Source: Desulfonispora thiosulfatigenes DSM 11270
Lineage (GTDB): Bacteria > Bacillota > Peptococcia > Peptococcales > Desulfonisporaceae
Assembly (NCBI RefSeq): GCF_900176035.1
Contig: NZ_FWWT01000014.1
Location: 1-64,000, forward strand
DNA: 64,000 bases
Reading direction: 5' to 3'
The notes under the pieces were generated by a model that searched no databases, was not told the origin of the DNA, and saw only the letters and a program-made list of their open reading frames with translations. The stretch's first letter is position 1, and each line of letters begins with the position of its first letter. Shown here one piece after another: positions 21,964 to 30,828 of the stretch. The position numbers were made by a program, and so were the translations under genes.

Positions 21964-23085
21964 TTAGTTTTGCTTAATTTTACCTTTCTCAATTAAAAAT
22001 ATTTTACTCTTTTCTATCTTTTGATTAATCATTTCGATATTTGCTCCGGTAACAAAGGTTTGGATATTTTTTTCTTTAATTAAGTTTAATAGATATTCTC
22101 TCCTAGAATCATCTAATTCAGACATCACATCGTCTAATAATAATACGGGATATTCCCCATTTATTAAAAAAAATAATTGGATTTCAGCTAACTTTAAAGA
22201 TAAAACTGCTGTTCTTTGTTGTCCTTGGGAACCATAATTTTTTAATTCTTGATTATTAATATAAAAAGTTAAATCATCTCTATGAGGTCCCATTAAACTA
22301 CTTGCCCTTTTAATTTCTTCATGAGTAATTTCCTGTAAACTATTTCTAAAAACTGTTTCAATTTCTCCAAGATCCAAGGTTGCTCTTTTTAAAACTAAGG
22401 AACTATATGTGATATTTAGTGATTCTTTATCATTCGTAATTATTTTTTGAATTTTATTAGCTAAAGGGACTAATTTTTTCAAAAATTCCATTCTCTTTTG
22501 GATAATTCTGCTACCATAAGAAATTAATTGATTATCCCATAATTCCAAAAGATCTTTATTTTGTTTTTTAAACTTAATTTCTTTTAAAAGATTATTACGC
22601 TGAGTTAAGACCTTATAATAATTTTTAAGGTCATCATAATACAATCTATCTAATTGACTAATCTCTATATCAATATATCTCCTGCGCTCACTAGGTCCTT
22701 CTTTAATTATTTTTAAATCTTCTGGAGAAAAAATTATTACATGTAAATAACCAAATAAGCTAGATATTTTTTTATATTTTACACCATTAATTTTCAGTAA
22801 TTTATTTTTTTTCTGATCATAATAAATATCAAGTTCATTACTTCTATTACTTCTTATCGTATTTATTTGTCCTTTTATCCGAAAAAAATCCTGCTTAAAA
22901 TAAATTAACTCCTTATCCTTAGCCCCTCTAAATGTTTTACCAATGGCTAAATAATAAATGGCTTCGATAAGATTTGTTTTTCCTTGAGCATTATCTCCTA
23001 CGATAAGATTAATATTTTCACTAAAATTAATATCTAAAGAAGTATAATTTCTATAATTTTCGAGAATTAGCTTATTTATTATCAA
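21964..23085 (-). CDS. recF: DNA replication and repair protein RecF
   Basis: 373 aa SMC-like ATPase that helps load RecA at gapped DNA. The N-terminal LILENYRNY, Walker A GDNAQGKTNLIEA, ABC signature QGQQRTAVLSLKLAE and Walker B LLLDDVMSELD are all present. The start is a TTG with GAGG only 2 nt away, so the precise start is uncertain. dnaN ends just 23 bp upstream; the small S4-domain gene yaaA that sits between dnaN and recF in Bacillus is absent. Confidence 0.95.
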   Translation of the reverse strand: MIINKLILENYRNYTSLDINFSENINLIVGDNAQGKTNLIEAIYYLAIGKTFRGAKDKELIYFKQDFFRIKGQINTIRSNRSNELDIYYDQKKNKLLKINGVKYKKISSLFGYLHVIIFSPEDLKIIKEGPSERRRYIDIEISQLDRLYYDDLKNYYKVLTQRNNLLKEIKFKKQNKDLLELWDNQLISYGSRIIQKRMEFLKKLVPLANKIQKIITNDKESLNITYSSLVLKRATLDLGEIETVFRNSLQEITHEEIKRASSLMGPHRDDLTFYINNQELKNYGSQGQQRTAVLSLKLAEIQLFFLINGEYPVLLLDDVMSELDDSRREYLLNLIKEKNIQTFVTGANIEMINQKIEKSKIFLIEKGKIKQN

Positions 23086-23108
23086 ATCCTCTACACCCCA
23101 ACATATAT

Positions 23109-24218
23109 TTAGACAACTCTAATAGGCAATATAACATAAATGAAATTATCATGATTACCGGGCTTTACGATAGCGGGGCTTAAAGATCCAGTTAAATTAA
23201 AATCAAGATCTTCAGTATCCATAACTTTTAAAACGTCTAATAAATATTTAGCATTAAATGCAATTGTCATTGGTTCTCCTTCATCAAGTACCGATATCTT
23301 TTCTTCTACCTTACCCAATTCTGACTGTGATGTTACTTGTAAGGTTCCATTTTCGATATGTAGATTGATTACACTCGTACCATCTTTTTCATTACTAAAT
23401 AAATTAGCACGTTCCACAGTATGCTGGAGACTTTTAGTTTTAATTTTTAGGAATGTTTTAGGATCGTTTGGAATAACCTGACGATAGTTAGGAAATTTAC
23501 CATCGATCAATCTACTGATAATTTTTGTATCTTCTGTTTCAAAGCATATTTGTTTGGTATTGCCATTAATTTTTATTAATTCTTCTTCATCTTTTGTAAT
23601 TCTATTTACTTCACTTAAGGTTTTTCCTGGAATAATAACATTGATTGCTTGATCATTTAAAACATTTACCTTTCCAGAACGAAGAGCTAAACGGTGAGTA
23701 TCAGTTGTGATTATTTTTAAATGATCATTTTCTATTTCAAATAAAGCACCTGTAAAAATAGGCCTAGTATCATCGGAAGTAGTAGCAAAGATAGTTTGTT
23801 TAATCATGTTTTTTAAGACATTAGGATTTATTTCAAAGGCATAATCTCCTTCAAAATCAGGGATTAAAGGAAATTCATCTCCTGGCCATCCTTTTAAAAC
23901 TACTTCTGAATCATCATATTTAATCTCTACCCCTGTTATTTCAGGGAGATAATTAATAGTGATTTTTGTATCTGGTAATTTACGAACTAATTCAGATAAA
24001 TGTCTAGCTGGTAAAACTATTTCACCATCTTCAATTGCTTCTATAGGAACATGACATTCAATACCAATTTCTAAATCAGTAGCTGTAAAATATAAACGAT
24101 TATTTTCTACTTTAAATTTAATTCCTGATAATGTTGGAATTGTATTTTTTGTAGAAATAGCTTTTTGAACTGTTTGAATTCCATATAAAAGATTCTCTTT
24201 TGAAATAGTTATTTTCAA
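23109..24218 (-). CDS. dnaN: DNA polymerase III beta sliding clamp
   Basis: 369 aa, three clamp domains of ~120 residues. The protein encircles DNA and tethers polymerase III. The C-terminal YVILPIRVV is typical of clamps. I take the TTG at 24218 as start (MKITISKENLL, as in homologues), because AAAGG lies 9 nt before it and directly abuts the ATG three codons upstream. It is separated from dnaA by a strong terminator, so it needs its own promoter inside the origin unwinding region. Confidence 0.96.
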   Translation of the reverse strand: MKITISKENLLYGIQTVQKAISTKNTIPTLSGIKFKVENNRLYFTATDLEIGIECHVPIEAIEDGEIVLPARHLSELVRKLPDTKITINYLPEITGVEIKYDDSEVVLKGWPGDEFPLIPDFEGDYAFEINPNVLKNMIKQTIFATTSDDTRPIFTGALFEIENDHLKIITTDTHRLALRSGKVNVLNDQAINVIIPGKTLSEVNRITKDEEELIKINGNTKQICFETEDTKIISRLIDGKFPNYRQVIPNDPKTFLKIKTKSLQHTVERANLFSNEKDGTSVINLHIENGTLQVTSQSELGKVEEKISVLDEGEPMTIAFNAKYLLDVLKVMDTEDLDFNLTGSLSPAIVKPGNHDNFIYVILPIRVV

Positions 24219-24239
24219 ATTTATCATCCTTTCAGAAAA

Positions 24240-24466
24240 AAGTGTGTATATATTTTATTAATCATCATAGATATATAAATATAGTAGTAATAGTAGTAGT
24301 AGCTGTGGAAATGTGGAAAAGCATCTTAAACTGAGTTATCAACAAGTTTAACTGATGTTCATAACCCTGTGGGCGAATTTCTGACTTTATCCACATATAC
24401 ACAGGAAAAATAATTATCCACATTGTTCTACATGATACTAACATATTATCAATAATCTTATCCACA
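24240..24466. other. Replication origin, unwinding half (DnaA-trios, DnaA boxes, AT-rich DUE)
   Basis: Between dnaN and dnaA. Three perfect DnaA boxes TTATCCACA lie at 24387-24395, 24414-24422 and 24458-24466, with a one-mismatch box at 24336-24344. Two further box-like sites in reverse orientation, TGTGGAAAT and TGTGGAAAA, are at 24304-24320. Next to them seven trinucleotides (TAG TAG TAA TAG TAG TAG TAG, 24282-24302) run into an AT-rich stretch (24241-24281). Box, then trios, then AT-rich DNA is the order described for the Bacillus DnaA-trio unwinding element. A 66-codon frame across it is not a gene. Confidence 0.9.
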
Positions 24467-24506
24467 TTTAATCTTAAATATAGAAAAAAATAAAAAGCAA
24501 ATTTGC

Positions 24507-24555
24507 AGAAAAAAAGTACTCAGGATAGATAAATTGTTTATCCTGAGTACTTTTT
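24507..24555 (-). terminator. Strong terminator between dnaA and dnaN
   Basis: AGTACTCAGGATA (24515-24527) pairs perfectly with 24539-24551 around an 11-nt loop, with T-runs on both strands. It lies immediately after the dnaA stop and should stop dnaA transcripts before dnaN and the unwinding element. Confidence 0.95.
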
Positions 24556-26062
24556 ATTTACCTTGTAAATTATCTTTAATTTTCTTAATTGTTTCTTTAA
24601 GTCCATGTTCTGTTTTTATTTCGCTATTTATCTTGTCGTAAGAATGAATAACTGTAGTATGATCTCTGCCTCCAAATATTTCACCAATCTTAGGGAGAGA
24701 TAAATCAGTTAATTCCCTACATAAATACATGGCAATTTGTCTTGGAAATACTACATTTTTTGTTCTTTTTTTAGCTTTTAAGTCTTCTACACGAATGGCG
24801 AAAGTACTAGCAACGACTTCTTGAATTAATTCTCCTGTAATTGGTCTTGGCTTATCTTCAGGAATTATATTTTTTAAAGCTTCAATTGCTAAATCTAAAT
24901 CTACTTTTCTATTATTCAAAGAAGCATAAGCCATTATCCTTACTAATGCCCCTTCTAATTCTCTAATATTGGACTTAATTTTATCAGCCATATAAAGGGT
25001 CACATCATCAGGTACATCCATTTTTTCGATTTGAGCTTTTTTTCTTAAAATTGCAATTCTCGTTTCTAAATCAGGAGCCTGAATGTCTGTAATTAGCCCC
25101 CACTCAAATCTGGTACGTAATCTTTCTTCTAAAGTAGGTATTTCTTTAGGTGGTCGATCACTTGAAATAATTATTTGACGATTAGCTTCATGTAAAGCGT
25201 TAAATGTATGGAAAAACTCTTCTTGAGTTCTTTCTTTTTTGGCTAAAAATTGAATATCATCTATTAATAAAACATCAATATTACGGTATTTATTACGAAA
25301 ATTAGCCGTTTTATCATCTTTTATTCCATCAATTAATTCATTAGTAAACTTTTCGCTAGTAACATAGACAACCTTAGCGTTTTTATTATTTTTTATTACA
25401 TAATGGCCGATAGCATGCATTAAATGTGTTTTTCCTAGTCCTACACCACCATAAATAAATAAAGGATTATAGGCTTTAGCTACAGATTCGGCAACAGCCA
25501 AACTTGCAGCATGCGCAAATTTATTACTATTACCTACAACAAAAGTATCAAAGGTATATTTAGGATTTAAGTGTTTTTCTAATAATGTATCACTATCTGA
25601 ATAGTCAGTTTGATAATTATGTTGGTAATTGTTTTGATGTTTTTTGTTTGGCTCAAATTTATTTTCATATTCCGAAATTTTGTCCATTTCCTGTTCTTCT
25701 CGCATTTGTTGAAGCCTTTGTGTTTCTTCTAATTGATCTAAATCATTTAAATTAGGATCTGGAGTGTTACTTAAATTTTCAGAAATGATATCAATTTCAT
25801 TTTCTTTATTTGAAAAGGTTACAAAGTTAATTTTTACGGGATGTTCTAATATTTTCTCTAAATTATTTTTAATTAAGCCTATATAACTTTTTTCGAGCCA
25901 ATCTTTTGCATATTCATTAGGTACCCTAATAATTAAGTAATCTTCATAATAGGCTACTAATTCGGTAGCCTTAAACCAGGTTTCAAAGCTTGGACGACTG
26001 ATTTCACCTTCGATTTCAGCTAATGCTTTTTTCCATATATCTGATAGTTGAGTTTTAATCAT
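24554..26062 (-). CDS. dnaA: Chromosomal replication initiator DnaA
   Basis: 502 aa. Domain I is at 1-85 and the linker domain II at ~90-165 is long and rich in Glu, Asn and Gln. The AAA+ domain III has Walker [10 protein letters not shown] and Walker [11 protein letters not shown], and domain IV ends with the DnaA-box-binding [15 protein letters not shown]. The ATG at 26062 ([10 protein letters not shown]) has GGAGG 6 nt upstream and matches homologues; an in-frame upstream extension is not needed. It is transcribed away from the oriC box cluster at 26211-26371. Confidence 0.97.
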   Translation of the reverse strand: MIKTQLSDIWKKALAEIEGEISRPSFETWFKATELVAYYEDYLIIRVPNEYAKDWLEKSYIGLIKNNLEKILEHPVKINFVTFSNKENEIDIISENLSNTPDPNLNDLDQLEETQRLQQMREEQEMDKISEYENKFEPNKKHQNNYQHNYQTDYSDSDTLLEKHLNPKYTFDTFVVGNSNKFAHAASLAVAESVAKAYNPLFIYGGVGLGKTHLMHAIGHYVIKNNKNAKVVYVTSEKFTNELIDGIKDDKTANFRNKYRNIDVLLIDDIQFLAKKERTQEEFFHTFNALHEANRQIIISSDRPPKEIPTLEERLRTRFEWGLITDIQAPDLETRIAILRKKAQIEKMDVPDDVTLYMADKIKSNIRELEGALVRIMAYASLNNRKVDLDLAIEALKNIIPEDKPRPITGELIQEVVASTFAIRVEDLKAKKRTKNVVFPRQIAMYLCRELTDLSLPKIGEIFGGRDHTTVIHSYDKINSEIKTEHGLKETIKKIKDNLQGK

Positions 26063-26137
26063 TCTATACCTCCTAAAAAAAGCATAAATGTGTTTAGCCG
26101 GAGGCAACTCTGACCGTCCGTACTTGCATTTATTACT

Positions 26138-26167
26138 AAAAAAAAATTAGTCACCTCAAAAAGGTGA
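26138..26167 (-). terminator. Attenuator-like hairpin in the dnaA leader
   Basis: TCACCT (26151-26156) pairs with AGGTGA (26162-26167) around a 5-nt loop. On the minus strand CTAA and then nine T follow (26146-26138). If dnaA transcription starts upstream, at 26170 or beyond, this would be a small terminator about 75 nt before the dnaA start codon. Confidence 0.45.
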
Positions 26168-26210
26168 TAAATTTTTGCAAAAAAAATATTATTTAGCTAG
26201 AATTAACAAC

Positions 26211-26371
26211 TTATACACAGGTTTATCCACACTGTGTGGATAAAATGTTTATAAAATTGTGAACAAGCAAGTAAATAATATCAAAATATTTGAAAGTTAT
26301 CAACATAAATAACTTTCTTAGGTTTATATTATCCACAATTTTTTAAAATATTAAAAATTAACTTATCCACA
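26211..26371. other. Replication origin, DnaA-box cluster between dnaA and rpmH
   Basis: Five perfect matches to TTATNCACA: 26211-26219, 26223-26231, 26235-26243 (reverse), 26329-26337 and 26363-26371. A TTATCAACA variant lies at 26297-26305. The second and third boxes form a perfect 9-bp inverted pair with a 3-bp spacer. With the cluster in the dnaA-dnaN gap this gives a bipartite origin flanking dnaA, as in Bacillus. Gene polarity switches from minus to plus here, consistent with bidirectional replication. Confidence 0.93.
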
Positions 26372-26390
26372 TAGGTAAAAAATACTTAAC

Positions 26391-26425
26391 TTGACCATGA
26401 CTTTAAGATAATATATAATTTGTAT
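26391..26425 (+). promoter_or_regulatory. rpmH operon promoter
   Basis: TTGACC (26391-26396), a 17-nt spacer and TATAAT (26414-26419), about 65 nt before the rpmH start codon. It is close to consensus and lies at the right edge of the DnaA-box cluster. Confidence 0.8.
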
Positions 26426-26485
26426 GTTATCGTAGTGAATGTGTAAATTCATATAAAATAAGATTAACCTAAGGAGGTGTTTTAA

Positions 26486-26620
26486 ATGAAAATGACTTAC
26501 CAGCCAAAGAATAGAAAACATAAAAGAGTTCACGGATTCCGTAAAAGGATGAGTACTCCTACAGGTAGAAATGTTTTAAGAAGAAGAAGAGCTAAAGGTA
26601 GAAAAAGATTAAGTGCATAA
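26486..26620 (+). CDS. rpmH: Ribosomal protein L34 (bL34)
   Basis: 44 aa, [20 protein letters not shown] at the start and [13 protein letters not shown] at the end, the complete and highly basic L34. It starts 5-6 nt after AAGGAGGTG. It is the first gene right of oriC and is followed by a terminator before rnpA. Confidence 0.98.
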   Translation: MKMTYQPKNRKHKRVHGFRKRMSTPTGRNVLRRRRAKGRKRLSA

Positions 26621-26641
26621 AAGGCCCTCTGAGGCCTTTTT
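26619..26641 (+). terminator. Terminator/attenuator between rpmH and rnpA
   Basis: AAAAGGCC pairs with GGCCTTTT around a 6-nt loop, followed by T. It should make L34 mRNA exceed the downstream rnpA-yidD-yidC-jag transcript. Confidence 0.85.
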
Positions 26642-26662
26642 AAATTATAAGGGGATGATATC

Positions 26663-27007
26663 TTGCTTCCTAAATCCTATAGGTTAAGAAAAAATAACGA
26701 TTTTAGAATTACCTATAAATATGGAAAGTCATTCTCTACGAAATATCTTGTACTATATATAAAAAAACATCATAAAGATGATAGTAGAGTAGGATTTTCT
26801 ATTTCCAAGAAAATTGGGAAAGCAAATGAAAGAAACTACCTTAAAAGAAGACTTCGAGAGATTATGCGCAAAAAGCTACCGCGGGTTAAAAGTGGACATA
26901 ATTTAATTTTTATAGCTAGAAAAGGTATTACAGGCATAGACTTTAATGAAATAGAGAAAAATGTTGAGTATTTACTTAATAAAGGAAAGCTCTTTAATGA
27001 AGAATAA
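26663..27007 (+). CDS. rnpA: Ribonuclease P protein component
   Basis: 114 aa basic protein that assists the RNase P RNA in trimming 5' ends of tRNAs. The signature [16 protein letters not shown] is present. The start is a TTG with AAGGGG 8 nt upstream. It overlaps yidD by 11 nt, indicating translational coupling. Confidence 0.96.
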   Translation: MLPKSYRLRKNNDFRITYKYGKSFSTKYLVLYIKKHHKDDSRVGFSISKKIGKANERNYLKRRLREIMRKKLPRVKSGHNLIFIARKGITGIDFNEIEKNVEYLLNKGKLFNEE

Positions 27008-27221
27008 TTTCATAGTTATGGTAGTTGTTTTTATAGTTCGGTTATATCAAAAATTCATTTCTCCTTTAAAAGGGCCAACCTGTAGATTTATGCCAACTTG
27101 TTCTGAATATACTATCTTGGCTTTAAAGAAATATGGATTCTTTAAAGGGTCTTTTTTATCTATAAAAAGAATTTTAAAATGTCACCCATTTCATCCAGGT
27201 GGATACGATCCTTTAAAATAG
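26997..27221 (+). CDS. yidD: Membrane protein insertion efficiency factor YidD
   Basis: 74 aa. The diagnostic [19 protein letters not shown] and [11 protein letters not shown] are present, with an N-terminal amphipathic/hydrophobic helix. YidD aids insertion of membrane proteins with YidC. The ATG at 26997 inside the rnpA 3' end is chosen because homologues begin near it; a longer frame has no support. yidC follows. Confidence 0.95.
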   Translation: MKNNFIVMVVVFIVRLYQKFISPLKGPTCRFMPTCSEYTILALKKYGFFKGSFLSIKRILKCHPFHPGGYDPLK

Positions 27222-27234
27222 TTACTACAAGGAG

Positions 27235-27930
27235 GTGAACCTGCGTAAAGCAGGGGATAATTTGTGGAATGGATTAGTTAATGGAGTAAAAAGTATAATT
27301 AATTTATTATATGGCTTTACTGATACCTTAGGGGTTCCAAGTTATGCTTTAGCTATAATTATTTTAACTGTTTTACTTAAACTCGCGTTATATCCTTTAA
27401 CTGTAAAGCAAATGACGTCCATGAAAGGCATGCAAGAAATTCAACCTAAAGTGCAGGCTTTACAAAAGAAATATAAAAATGATAAAGAAAAGTTAAATAA
27501 GGCTGTCATGGAATTGTATCAAGAATATAATGTCAACCCAATAGCAGGTTGTTTACCAATGATAGTACAAATGCCTATATTAATTGCTCTTTTTACGGCT
27601 TTAAGAGATTTTGATTTTGTGCATGCAGCTCATGCTAGTTTTTTCTGGATTGATAGCTTATCAAACCCAGATCCATACTATATTTTACCTGTCCTTGTTG
27701 GTGTGGCAACATTCTTTCAGTCGAAACTTACTACTCCTCAAGGTGGTGCAAATCAACAAAATATGGCTTTAATGTTATATTTCATGCCAATATTTATTGG
27801 GTGGATTAGTATGAAGTTTCCAGCAGGTCTTGGTTTATATTGGGTAGTTTTTAATACTTTAGGAGTAGTTCAGCAACTAATTATCAATAAGAAACCGCTG
27901 GCTAAGAAGGGAGAAGTTAGTGGTAAATGA
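27235..27930 (+). CDS. yidC: Membrane protein insertase YidC/SpoIIIJ (OxaA)
   Basis: Up to 231 aa, five membrane segments of the Oxa1 core, without the large periplasmic domain of Gram-negative YidC. TVLLKLALYPLTVKQMTSMK with its conserved basic residue, and the NPIAGCLPMIVQMPILIALF segment, are typical. Unusually it lacks an obvious lipoprotein signal. The start is uncertain: AAGGAGG (27229-27235) overlaps the in-frame GTG. The real start may be CTG 27241 or, more likely, TTG 27262 (MWNGLVNG) beyond a small CCTGC/GCAGG hairpin. Its stop overlaps the jag ATG (ATGA). Confidence 0.92.
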   Translation: MNLRKAGDNLWNGLVNGVKSIINLLYGFTDTLGVPSYALAIIILTVLLKLALYPLTVKQMTSMKGMQEIQPKVQALQKKYKNDKEKLNKAVMELYQEYNVNPIAGCLPMIVQMPILIALFTALRDFDFVHAAHASFFWIDSLSNPDPYYILPVLVGVATFFQSKLTTPQGGANQQNMALMLYFMPIFIGWISMKFPAGLGLYWVVFNTLGVVQQLIINKKPLAKKGEVSGK

Positions 27931-28556
27931 AAAGTATAGAGATTTCTGCTAAAACTGTAGAAGAAGCTATTGATCTTGCTTTGAATGAATTAAACTTAAC
28001 AAAAGATGAAGTGAATATTGAAGTATTAGAGCAACCAAGTAAAGGGTTTTTTGGAATTATAGGAACTAAAAAAGCTGTAGTCAAAGTAGATGAAATCTAT
28101 AATCCTACAAAAAAAGCTAAAGATTTTTTAATGCAAATTTTTGCTCCTATGAATTTAAATCCTAAAATTGAAATTGTCGAAGATAAAAGTAGTGTTACTT
28201 TTAATATAACTGGTGATGATCTAGGAATTTTAATTGGACGTAGGGGAGATACTCTTGATTCCTTACAATTCTTATTAAATTTAGTAATGAATAAAGATAA
28301 TGAATCTAGAACTAAATATATAATAGATATTGAAGGTTATAGAAAGAAAAGAGAAGAAACATTATTGAATTTAGCCTTAAGGCTAGGGGATAAAGCTAAA
28401 CGTACAGGAAGAAAAGTAATTTTAGAGCCTATGAATCCTCAAGAAAGAAGGATAATTCATATGACTTTACAAAATGATACTGAAATCGGTACGTATAGTG
28501 AAGGTGAAGAGCCTTACAGAAAGGTAGTAATTATACCAAAAATTAAACGCAACTAA
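27927..28556 (+). CDS. jag: RNA-binding protein Jag/KhpB
   Basis: 209 aa with three domains: Jag-N (1-52, with the SKGFFGIIG motif), KH-II (~75-150, GILIGRRGDTLDSLQFLLN) and R3H (~150-209, MNPQERRIIHMTLQ). It binds RNA, usually with KhpA, and affects cell division, and sporulation in spore-formers. It overlaps yidC by 4 nt (ATGA), so the two are translationally coupled as in the Bacillus spoIIIJ-jag pair. Confidence 0.95.
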   Translation: MKSIEISAKTVEEAIDLALNELNLTKDEVNIEVLEQPSKGFFGIIGTKKAVVKVDEIYNPTKKAKDFLMQIFAPMNLNPKIEIVEDKSSVTFNITGDDLGILIGRRGDTLDSLQFLLNLVMNKDNESRTKYIIDIEGYRKKREETLLNLALRLGDKAKRTGRKVILEPMNPQERRIIHMTLQNDTEIGTYSEGEEPYRKVVIIPKIKRN

Positions 28557-28586
28557 CCAGTGATCTTTGATTACTGGTTTTTTTTA
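28555..28586 (+). terminator. Terminator after jag
   Basis: AACCAGT pairs with ACTGGTT with further ATC/GAT pairing toward the loop, then eight T. It ends the rnpA-yidD-yidC-jag transcript. Confidence 0.95.
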
Positions 28587-28701
28587 TTTAAATATTAGCT
28601 AAATTTTAAACAGAAATAATTATATATTAGATATAATTAAAAAGCTATTTTGTGGTCTTGAAATTTAGTATACAATGGATATAGTAAAATGGGGTGAGAT
28701 A

Positions 28702-29424
28702 ATGTTAATTATGAGAACTTTAATTTGGTTTTTGTATTTTTGGTTATTTTTAATTTTTAGTATTCCTTTACTCTTTACAGTCCGATTAATGGAAAAAAGA
28801 AATCAAATTTATGAAAAAGATGTTTTAGTAAATAAAATAGCCACGATATGGGCAAAATCTTTAATTAACCTAACAGGTAGTAGGGTAAAAGTTACAGGTA
28901 CTGAATTAATACCAACGGATGGGCCAGTATTATTTGTTAGCAACCATCAAGGAAATTTTGATATTCCTTTATTATTAGCTGCAATTAGTAAGCCTAAGGG
29001 TTTTGTAGCAAAAATAGAGTTAAAAAAGATGCCTTTAGTTAATCGTTGGATGCAGGCTATTAATTGTGTTTTTATTAAAAGAAATCATCCGAAAGAAGCA
29101 TTAAAGTCAATCAATGAAGGTATAGCTGTTTTACGCAAAGGCTATTCTTTAGTAGTATTTCCAGAAGGAACTAGAAGTAAGGGTAAAAATATGAATGAAT
29201 TTAAATCAGCCAGTTTAAGATTAGCTACTAAATCAGGAGTACCTATAGTACCGATAACCATTAATGGATCATACAAAATTATGGAACAAAATAGCGGGTT
29301 AATAAGACCAGCAGATGTAGAAATAACTATCTCAGAACCAATTAATCCACAGGATTTTAAAAGTTATGATGCAAATGAACTTATGCACATGTTGAAAACT
29401 AAAATAGAAGAAAACTTAAGATAG
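28702..29424 (+). CDS. plsC: 1-acyl-sn-glycerol-3-phosphate acyltransferase
   Basis: 240 aa. It adds the second acyl chain in phosphatidic acid synthesis at the membrane. The catalytic NHQGNFD (HxxxxD) motif and the glycerolphosphate-binding FPEGTRS are present, after an N-terminal membrane segment. The ATG at 28702 is preferred because GGGGTGAG is well placed; the frame extends nine codons further upstream. It lies between the jag terminator and mnmE. Confidence 0.93.
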   Translation: MLIMRTLIWFLYFWLFLIFSIPLLFTVRLMEKRNQIYEKDVLVNKIATIWAKSLINLTGSRVKVTGTELIPTDGPVLFVSNHQGNFDIPLLLAAISKPKGFVAKIELKKMPLVNRWMQAINCVFIKRNHPKEALKSINEGIAVLRKGYSLVVFPEGTRSKGKNMNEFKSASLRLATKSGVPIVPITINGSYKIMEQNSGLIRPADVEITISEPINPQDFKSYDANELMHMLKTKIEENLR

Positions 29425-29441
29425 AAATGAGGTAAAATATA

Positions 29442-30818
29442 TTGATTAATGATACTATAGCAGCAATTATTACAGCTTATGGAAAAGCTAGTGTAGGTAT
29501 CATAAGAATTAGTGGTTCAGATGCTTTAGAAATAGGAAATAAAATTTATAAAGGTCATAAAGATTTAAAAAGAGCCGAAAATCACACCATTAATTATGGC
29601 AAGGTTTATGATAATTATACTGATAAAATTATAGATGAGGCTTTATTTTTAGTAATGTTAGCTCCTAAAAGCTTCACCGGGGAAGATGTAATTGAAATCC
29701 AATGTCATGGCGGGGTAGTCGTGGTTAAAAAGATTTTAGAATTAGTGTTAAGAAATGGAGCTAGAATGGCTGATGCAGGAGAATTTTCTAAAAGGGCTTT
29801 TTTAAATGGAAAATTAGATTTAGCTCAAGCAGAAGCCATTATTGAAATAATAGAAGCCAAAACTGATAAGTCCTTAAGTTTAGCTGTAAATCAATTAGAA
29901 GGTAATTTATCTGCATTAATAAAAAAAGTAAGGGTTGATTTACTAAGTTTAATGGCCTTTATCGAAGCTGATATAGATTTTCCGGAAGAAGATATTGAAA
30001 GACTAACAATAGAGCAGCAATTAGAATTATTATTGGGTATTGAACATGAAATAACTAATATTTTAAAAACTGCAAAAGGTGGAAAGATAATTAGAGAAGG
30101 ATTAAATATTGTCATTATCGGTAAGCCGAATGTTGGTAAATCAAGTTTATTAAATGCTTTAGTGAAAGAAAACAGGGCAATTGTGACGGATATACCTGGA
30201 ACGACTAGGGATATAATTGAAGAATATATTAATTTAGGTGGAATACCGATAAAGGTTATAGATACAGCTGGAATTAGGGAAACTGAAGATATAGTTGAAA
30301 AATTAGGTGTAGATAAAGCTAAGGATTTAATAAATAGAGCTGATTTAGTTTTATTTGTCATAGATAGTGAAAGAAAAATAAGCGAAGAAGATAAAGACAT
30401 TATAAGCCTATTACAGGATAAAGAAACAATTATGCTAGTAAATAAAGTAGATTTAGGGGTAAAGGATGAGTTTTTAAAAGAGCTTAAAGACCTTAGCCAA
30501 AAGCCTATTATTCAAATTTCAGCAAAAGAAAATATAGGGCTTGAAGATTTAGAAAAGAATATTATAGATTTATTTTTTGATGGCGATATCGAGTCTAATG
30601 ATCAAGTCTTAGTAAGTAGTACAAGACATATCGATGCATTAGAAAGAGCAGACGATCATTTAAAAGGAGCAATTAATAGTATAGAAGCCCAGTTACCAGG
30701 GGACTTTATTACAATTGATGTTCAGGGAGCCTTTGAAAGTTTAGGTAAAGTAACGGGGGAAACGATTGAAGAAGATATTTTAGACCAAATATTTTCACAG
30801 TTTTGTATAGGAAAATGA
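29442..30818 (+). CDS. mnmE: tRNA modification GTPase MnmE
   Basis: 458 aa. With MnmG it installs the 5-(carboxymethyl)aminomethyl group on U34 of some tRNAs. It has an N-terminal folate-binding domain (1-120), a helical domain, and the inserted G domain with G1 [10 protein letters not shown]3 DTAG and G4 NKVD. The C-terminal CIGK motif is at the very end. The start is a TTG with GAGG 9 nt upstream. mnmG follows after 10 bp. Confidence 0.97.
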   Translation: MINDTIAAIITAYGKASVGIIRISGSDALEIGNKIYKGHKDLKRAENHTINYGKVYDNYTDKIIDEALFLVMLAPKSFTGEDVIEIQCHGGVVVVKKILELVLRNGARMADAGEFSKRAFLNGKLDLAQAEAIIEIIEAKTDKSLSLAVNQLEGNLSALIKKVRVDLLSLMAFIEADIDFPEEDIERLTIEQQLELLLGIEHEITNILKTAKGGKIIREGLNIVIIGKPNVGKSSLLNALVKENRAIVTDIPGTTRDIIEEYINLGGIPIKVIDTAGIRETEDIVEKLGVDKAKDLINRADLVLFVIDSERKISEEDKDIISLLQDKETIMLVNKVDLGVKDEFLKELKDLSQKPIIQISAKENIGLEDLEKNIIDLFFDGDIESNDQVLVSSTRHIDALERADDHLKGAINSIEAQLPGDFITIDVQGAFESLGKVTGETIEEDILDQIFSQFCIGK

Positions 30819-30828
30819 GGAGGATGTT

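Noticed and set aside
24265-24465. 66-codon minus-strand frame between dnaA and dnaN
   Set aside because: It is the DnaA-trio and DnaA-box region of the origin; the frame is a by-product.
29891-30400. 169-codon minus-strand frame
   Set aside because: Antisense to mnmE; serine/isoleucine-rich shadow.
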